Below are positions 23,701 to 40,963 of a stretch of 40,963 nucleotides of DNA, piece after piece. Every line of letters starts with the position of its first letter. Positions within the stretch are counted from its first letter, which is position 1. The notes beneath the pieces were generated by a model. That model worked only from the letters and a program-made list of their open reading frames with translations. It was not told where the DNA came from and did not search any database. This DNA comes from Myxococcus xanthus (GTDB taxonomy: Bacteria > Myxococcota > Myxococcia > Myxococcales > Myxococcaceae). The position numbers were made by a program, and so were the translations under genes. The stretch covers positions 1-40,963 of the forward strand of contig NZ_JABFNS010000086.1 in assembly GCF_013116825.1 (NCBI RefSeq), written 5' to 3'.

Positions 23701-26700
23701 AGCAAGGCCCCAGTGCCCCGCCCGCGCCCGGCTCGGTGGTGGAGTTGTTCCAGGCGCAGGTCGCGCGCGCACCTGAGGCCATTGCCCTGGAGCATCGCGA
23801 CGTCCGCCTGAGCTACGGCGAGCTCGACCAGCGGGCGACGCGCATTGCCCGGCACCTGGTTTCGTTGGGCTTCGGACGGGAGAAGCGGGCCGCCATCTGC
23901 CTGCCGAAGTCGGTGGACTTCATCACCTGCATCCTGGGCGTGTGGAAGGCCGGCGGCGCGTATGTCCCGCTCGACCCGGAGTACCCCCAGGCGCGCCTGG
24001 GCCACATGCTGGACGACTCGGGCGCGGAGGTGCTGCTCACGGAGCGCGCCCTCGGCGAGCGGCCGGGCTTCCAGGGCCAGACGTTGTGGATGGATGAGCC
24101 CCTGCCGGAGCACGCCGAGCCATCCACCCTCCCGTTCCCCGACGCGGGCTCCGCCGCCTACGTCATCTACACCTCGGGTTCCACCGGGAAGCCAAAGGGC
24201 GCGGTGCTGGAGCACCGGGGCGCGGCGAACCTCGCCGTGGCCTCGGTCCCGCTCTTCGGGCTCGGACCGGACAGTCGCATCCTCCAGGCGGCGTCGCTGT
24301 CCTTCGACGTTTCCGTCTGGGACATCGTGATGGCGTTCGCCAGCGGCGCCCGGCTGGTGCTGCCCACGGATGAGACCGCGCGCGTGGGCGAGGCCCTGGC
24401 CACGGTGCTCACGGAGAAGCACATCACTCAGGTCGTGCTGTCACCCTCCGCGCTCGCGACGCTGCCGGAGGGGGCCTATCCCGATCTCCGCGTGCTCATC
24501 ACGGCCGGAGAAGCGCTCCCCGCGGAGCTCGTGAAGAAGTGGGTGACGGACACCCGCCGCTTCATCAATGCGTATGGTCCGACGGAGACGACGGTCATCG
24601 CGACGGTCGCCGAGCTCAAGCAGGGCGACACGGGCGTGCCGTCCATCGGCCGGCCTCTGCCGGGGCTCGTGGCGCGCATCCTCGACGCCGACCAGCGGCA
24701 GGTCCCCATCGGGGTTCCCGGCGAGCTGTACGTGGGTGGTGTGGCGCTCGCGCGCGGGTACCACGGTCTCGACGAGCTCACCCGGACGCGCTTCATCCCG
24801 GACCCCTACTCCGACGCTCCGAACGCCCGGCTCTACCGGACGGGCGACCTCACGCGCTGGAGCGCCGACGGCAGCATCGACTTCCTGGGCCGCATCGATG
24901 ACCAGGTGAAGCTGCGCGGCTACCGCATTGAACTGGGTGAGGTGGAAACCGTCGTCGACAGCCACCCTGCGGTACAGCGGTCGGTCATCACGGTCCACCA
25001 GGGGCAGCTCGCGGCATATGCCGTGGGCCGTCCGGGCACGTCGCTGACGATTCAGTCCCTGCGCGACCATGCCATGGGCCTGCTTCCGAACTACATGGTG
25101 CCGGCGCACTTCGTCGTTCTGGAGACCTTCCCGCTGACGCCCAGCGGCAAGGTGGACCGCAAGAAGCTGCCGGACCCCGTGCAGGCCCAGGCGCCCGCCG
25201 CCTTCGCCGATGCGCGGACGCGGGAGGAGCAAATCCTGTCCAGCATCTGGGCCACCGTCTTGAAGAAGGAGTCCGTGGGCATCCACGACAACTTCTTCGC
25301 GCTCGGCGGTGACTCCATCCTCGGGCTGCAGATCATCTCCCGCGCCACCCAGCAGGGCCTGCGGCTGCGTCCGCGCCAGTTGTTCGAACACCAGACCATC
25401 GCCGACCTGGCGCGCGTGGCCTCCAGCACCCAGGTCATCAACGCCGAGCAGGGGCTCGTGACGGGCAGCGCGCCCCTCACCCCCATCCAGCGTTGGTTCT
25501 TCGACCAGAACCGCGCCGGGCCGCAGCACTTCAACATGGCGGTGATGCTCGACGTGGAGCCAGGAATCGACCTGGCCGCGCTTCGCGGCGCGCTCGAAGC
25601 GGTGCAGCGCCACCACGACGCGCTCCGCTTCCGCTACCGCAAGGACGGTGACAGCTGGACCCAGTTCCACGCCGAAGAGGAGGCGCTGACAGGCATTCCC
25701 CTGGACACGCTGGACGTGGACGGGAGCGAGCACGTGGAAGAGGCGCTCGCCGACCTCCACGAGTCCCTGGACCTGGAGCAGGGCCCGCTCATGCGCGCCG
25801 CCCTGCTGCGGCTGGGTGGGGACTCCGCGCGGCTCGCGCTGGTGGCCCACCACCTGGTGGTGGACGCCGTGTCGTGGGGCATCATCATCGAGGACCTGCT
25901 GACGGCGTACAGCCAGTTGTCGAATGGCCAGGAGGTCGGTCTCCCGCCGAAGACGACGTCCTTCCAGCACTGGGCGAAGCGGCTCGAAGCGTATGCGGCG
26001 ACGCCCAACGCCCGGGCCGAGCTCGACGCCTGGCTTGCGACGGCGCAGCGAGACGACTCGCAGGACCTGCCGCTGAACGACCCCCACGCCCCGGACACGG
26101 TGAGCGACGCGGGCACGCTCGTGACGTGGCTGGAGGCGGAGGAGACCCAGCTGCTGCTGAATGAGGTTCCGACGGCGTACGACGTCAAGGTCAACGAGGC
26201 CCTGATTGCCGCGCTCGCCCGGACGCTCACGGGCTGGTCCGGCAACAGCACCGTCCGAATCGACCTGGAAGGCCATGGACGCGAGTTCCTGTTCGAGGAC
26301 GTGGACCTGAGCCGCACGGTGGGCTGGTTCACCGCGCTCTTCCCGCTCCGCCTGCACGTGGGCGCCCGGGAAGGCGTGCGTGAGACGCTGGCCCGCGCGA
26401 AGGACGCGCTGCGCCGGACGCCTCGTGGCGGCATCGGCTACGGCGTGCTCCGTGCGCTGTCGCCGGATGCGTCGATTCGTTCGAGGCTCGGCGCGATTCC
26501 GAACGCGGGCATCGTCTTCAACTACCTGGGACAGATGGGCGCCGTTCCAACGCAGGGCGTGGTGCGAGGCCGCGCCAAGGAGGGACTGGGCCTGCTGCAC
26601 GCGCCTGGCGCCGCCCGGCCCCACCGCATCGAGCTCAACGCCGTGGTCGAAGCGGGTCAGCGCCTCCGCCTCGACTGGACCTTCGGCGCCAAGGTCTTCC

Positions 26701-26869
26701 ACAAGGAGACCATCGAGCGGCTGAACGTGGAGTTCCACGCCAACGTGCGAGCGATGATTCGCGAGCGCGCGGAGCCCGCCGCGGCGGTCCGGGTAGCGTC
26801 TGACTTCCCGGCGGCGCGTCTGAGTGCCAAGGATTTGAAGCGCGTGCTCACGCTGACCAAGAAGCCGCG

Positions 26870-26873
<4 letters not shown>
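17727..26873 (+). CDS. mchB: NRPS, two modules, MchB-like (C-A-NMT-PCP-C-A-PCP-E)
   Basis: This 3048-aa synthetase adds residues 1 and 2. A Lys-rich helix (about 9-28) precedes C1 (HHIVYDG 164-170), which would join the polyketide acyl group to residue 1. A1 (YTSGSTG 652-658, D698) reads DFWNIGMVHK, the threonine consensus. It is split by an N-methyltransferase with SAM loop EIGCGT (1040-1045), so N-methyl-Thr is expected; A resumes with K1424. The PCP1 serine is S1480. Module 2 has C2 (HHVVSDG 1677-1683), A2 (Y2148, D2194) reading DVWVIAAVIK, which I cannot assign firmly (a small aliphatic such as Ala or Leu is likeliest), and PCP2 S2530. The last domain is an E domain, with HHLVVDA (2708-2714), EGHGRE and NYLGQ motifs, so residue 2 should be D. 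The start overlaps the PKS stop (ATGA) and has a strong GGAGAGGGAG-type ribosome site. Confidence 0.92.
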
Positions 26874-40296
<13,423 letters not shown>

Positions 40297-40300
<4 letters not shown>

Positions 40301-40761
40301 ACGTCCACAACGTCCTGAAGCTCCTGCACCTCATCGCCGTCGTGGTGTTCCTGGGCGACATCGTCGTGACGGCCGTGTGGCGGTTGCTCGCGGACAGGAC
40401 GCGCGAGCCCCGGGTGATTGTCTATGCCCTGCGGCTGGTGCAGTTCACCGACAAGTACCTGCTGGTGCCCAGCGTCTTCGCGCTCGCCGCCACCGGCATG
40501 CTGCGCGCGCACCTCCAGGACATCCCCCTGTGGACGAACCCGGCGCTCGCCGCGGGACAGGTCTGCTTCATGCTGTGCGGCATCGTCTGGCAGCTCACGC
40601 TGCGCCCCATCCAGGCGCGGCAGCTGGCCATGGCCGAGGCGCTCGGCGACACCGGGGCCTCGTTCGACGACTACCTGCTGCTCACGCAGAAGTGGTTCCG
40701 CTGGGGCATCCTGGCCATGGCGCTCGCCTTCGGCTCCATGGCGCTGATGGTCCTCCACTGA
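40297..40761 (+). CDS. DUF2269-like four-helix membrane protein
   Basis: The 154-aa hydrophobic protein has about four membrane segments (near 5-26, 47-67, 85-105 and 134-153). Its opening, VLKLLHLIAVVVFLGDIVVTAVWRLLADR, is typical of DUF2269 integral membrane proteins. No catalytic motif is visible and the family function is unknown to me. Its ATG overlaps the TE-containing NRPS stop by 4 bases (ATGA), so it is translated as the last member of the lipopeptide operon. That coupling makes a role in export, membrane accommodation or self-protection against the lipopeptide worth considering, but the sequence does not show one. It is followed by a hairpin terminator. Confidence 0.8.
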
Positions 40762-40768
40762 CACGCGA

Positions 40769-40801
40769 AAGGGAGCCCGCCCCAGTGGCGCGAGCTCCCT
40801 T
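40769..40801 (+). terminator. Hairpin terminator after the lipopeptide operon
   Basis: AAGGGAGC (40769-40776) pairs perfectly with GCTCCCTT (40794-40801). Inside the loop CGCC (40778-40781) can pair with GGCG (40787-40790), giving a long GC-rich stem 8 bases after the last stop codon. On the plus strand the stem is followed by CCTGGACTT rather than a T-run. Placed between convergent genes, it could act in both directions. Confidence 0.6.
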
Positions 40802-40846
40802 CCTGGACTTCACGGCGGGCCGGAGCCGCCGCCTGGCCTCAGCCGC

Positions 40847-40963
40847 TCAGAACCACTTGGGCGACGGGCGACGCGGAGGAAGCGGGGAGGCCTCGGGGGC
40901 CTTCGCCGGAGCCTGCGCCACCGCGGGACGGCCGCCACCCGAACCCCTGGAGCCCCCCTGGCC
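40847..40963 (-). CDS. C-terminal end of an unrecognised gene, cut by the window edge
   Basis: On the minus strand an open frame enters from the right edge and stops at 40847 (TCA = TGA). The 38 visible residues are rich in Gly, Pro, Ala and Ser (a GGSRGSGGGRP-type stretch) and end RRPSPKWF. Low complexity plus a short aromatic end suggests a disordered tail, as in single-stranded-DNA-binding or RNA-associated proteins, but that is only a resemblance. It converges on the lipopeptide operon, with the hairpin at 40769-40801 between them. The call rests on reading frame, position and a plausible stop; it may not be a gene. Confidence 0.4.
   Translation of the reverse strand, partial: GQGGSRGSGGGRPAVAQAPAKAPEASPLPPRRPSPKWF

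Overview
The DNA is uniformly GC-rich. It carries a DUF2378/TIGR02265 protein, a family I know only from Myxococcales, and a myxochromide-type lipopeptide gene cluster. The host is therefore almost certainly a myxobacterium (Myxococcus, Corallococcus, Stigmatella or a relative); the genus cannot be fixed from the sequence alone. The first 14 bases match the tail of the Tn5/Nextera mosaic end at 13 of 14 positions, so the left edge is probably a raw contig end with leftover sequencing adapter.

Left flank (1-10642), ordinary chromosomal genes. A minus-strand sulfur-carrier operon encodes a MoeB/ThiF-like activating enzyme, a TusA-like protein, a MoaD/CysO-like carrier ending in Gly-Gly, and a second, degenerate ThiF/HesA-like protein cut by the edge. 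Next come a small lipoprotein, an overlapping histidine kinase/response regulator pair (NarL type), and a convergent GH5 mannanase-like lipoprotein. An ABC ATPase follows, with a 1200-aa fusion of an ABC permease to an M1-type zinc aminopeptidase. A DUF2378 gene closes the flank.

A 629-bp non-coding region (10643-11271) precedes the cluster. It becomes visibly AT-richer toward the cluster and holds several perfect inverted repeats, including GTCTCAG/CTGAGAC heptamers at three places.

Biosynthetic cluster (11272-40761). Four genes, each joined to the next by an ATGA stop/start overlap, read rightward. They are a one-module type I PKS (KS-AT-DH-degenerate ER-KR-ACP), a two-module NRPS (C-A-NMT-PCP, C-A-PCP-E), a four-module NRPS ending in a thioesterase (four C-A-PCP, then TE), and a four-helix DUF2269 membrane protein. 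This is the mchA-mchB-mchC architecture of the myxochromides, lipopeptide pigments with a polyene acyl chain. Adenylation-site residues read by hand give Thr (N-methylated), an unassigned probably small aliphatic residue (epimerised to D), Leu, Pro, a second unassigned residue of similar type, and Gln. All six carrier-protein serines, including that of the proline module, are present, so a cyclic hexapeptide (A-type-like) with a polyunsaturated acyl tail on Thr is predicted. The iterative use of the PKS is taken from what is known of MchA and is not visible in the sequence.

Right edge (40762-40963). A hairpin terminator lies between the operon and the C-terminal end of an unrecognised minus-strand gene. 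No RNA genes, CRISPR arrays, insertion sequences or phage genes were seen. The main system belongs to a described family; its less expected details are listed as findings.
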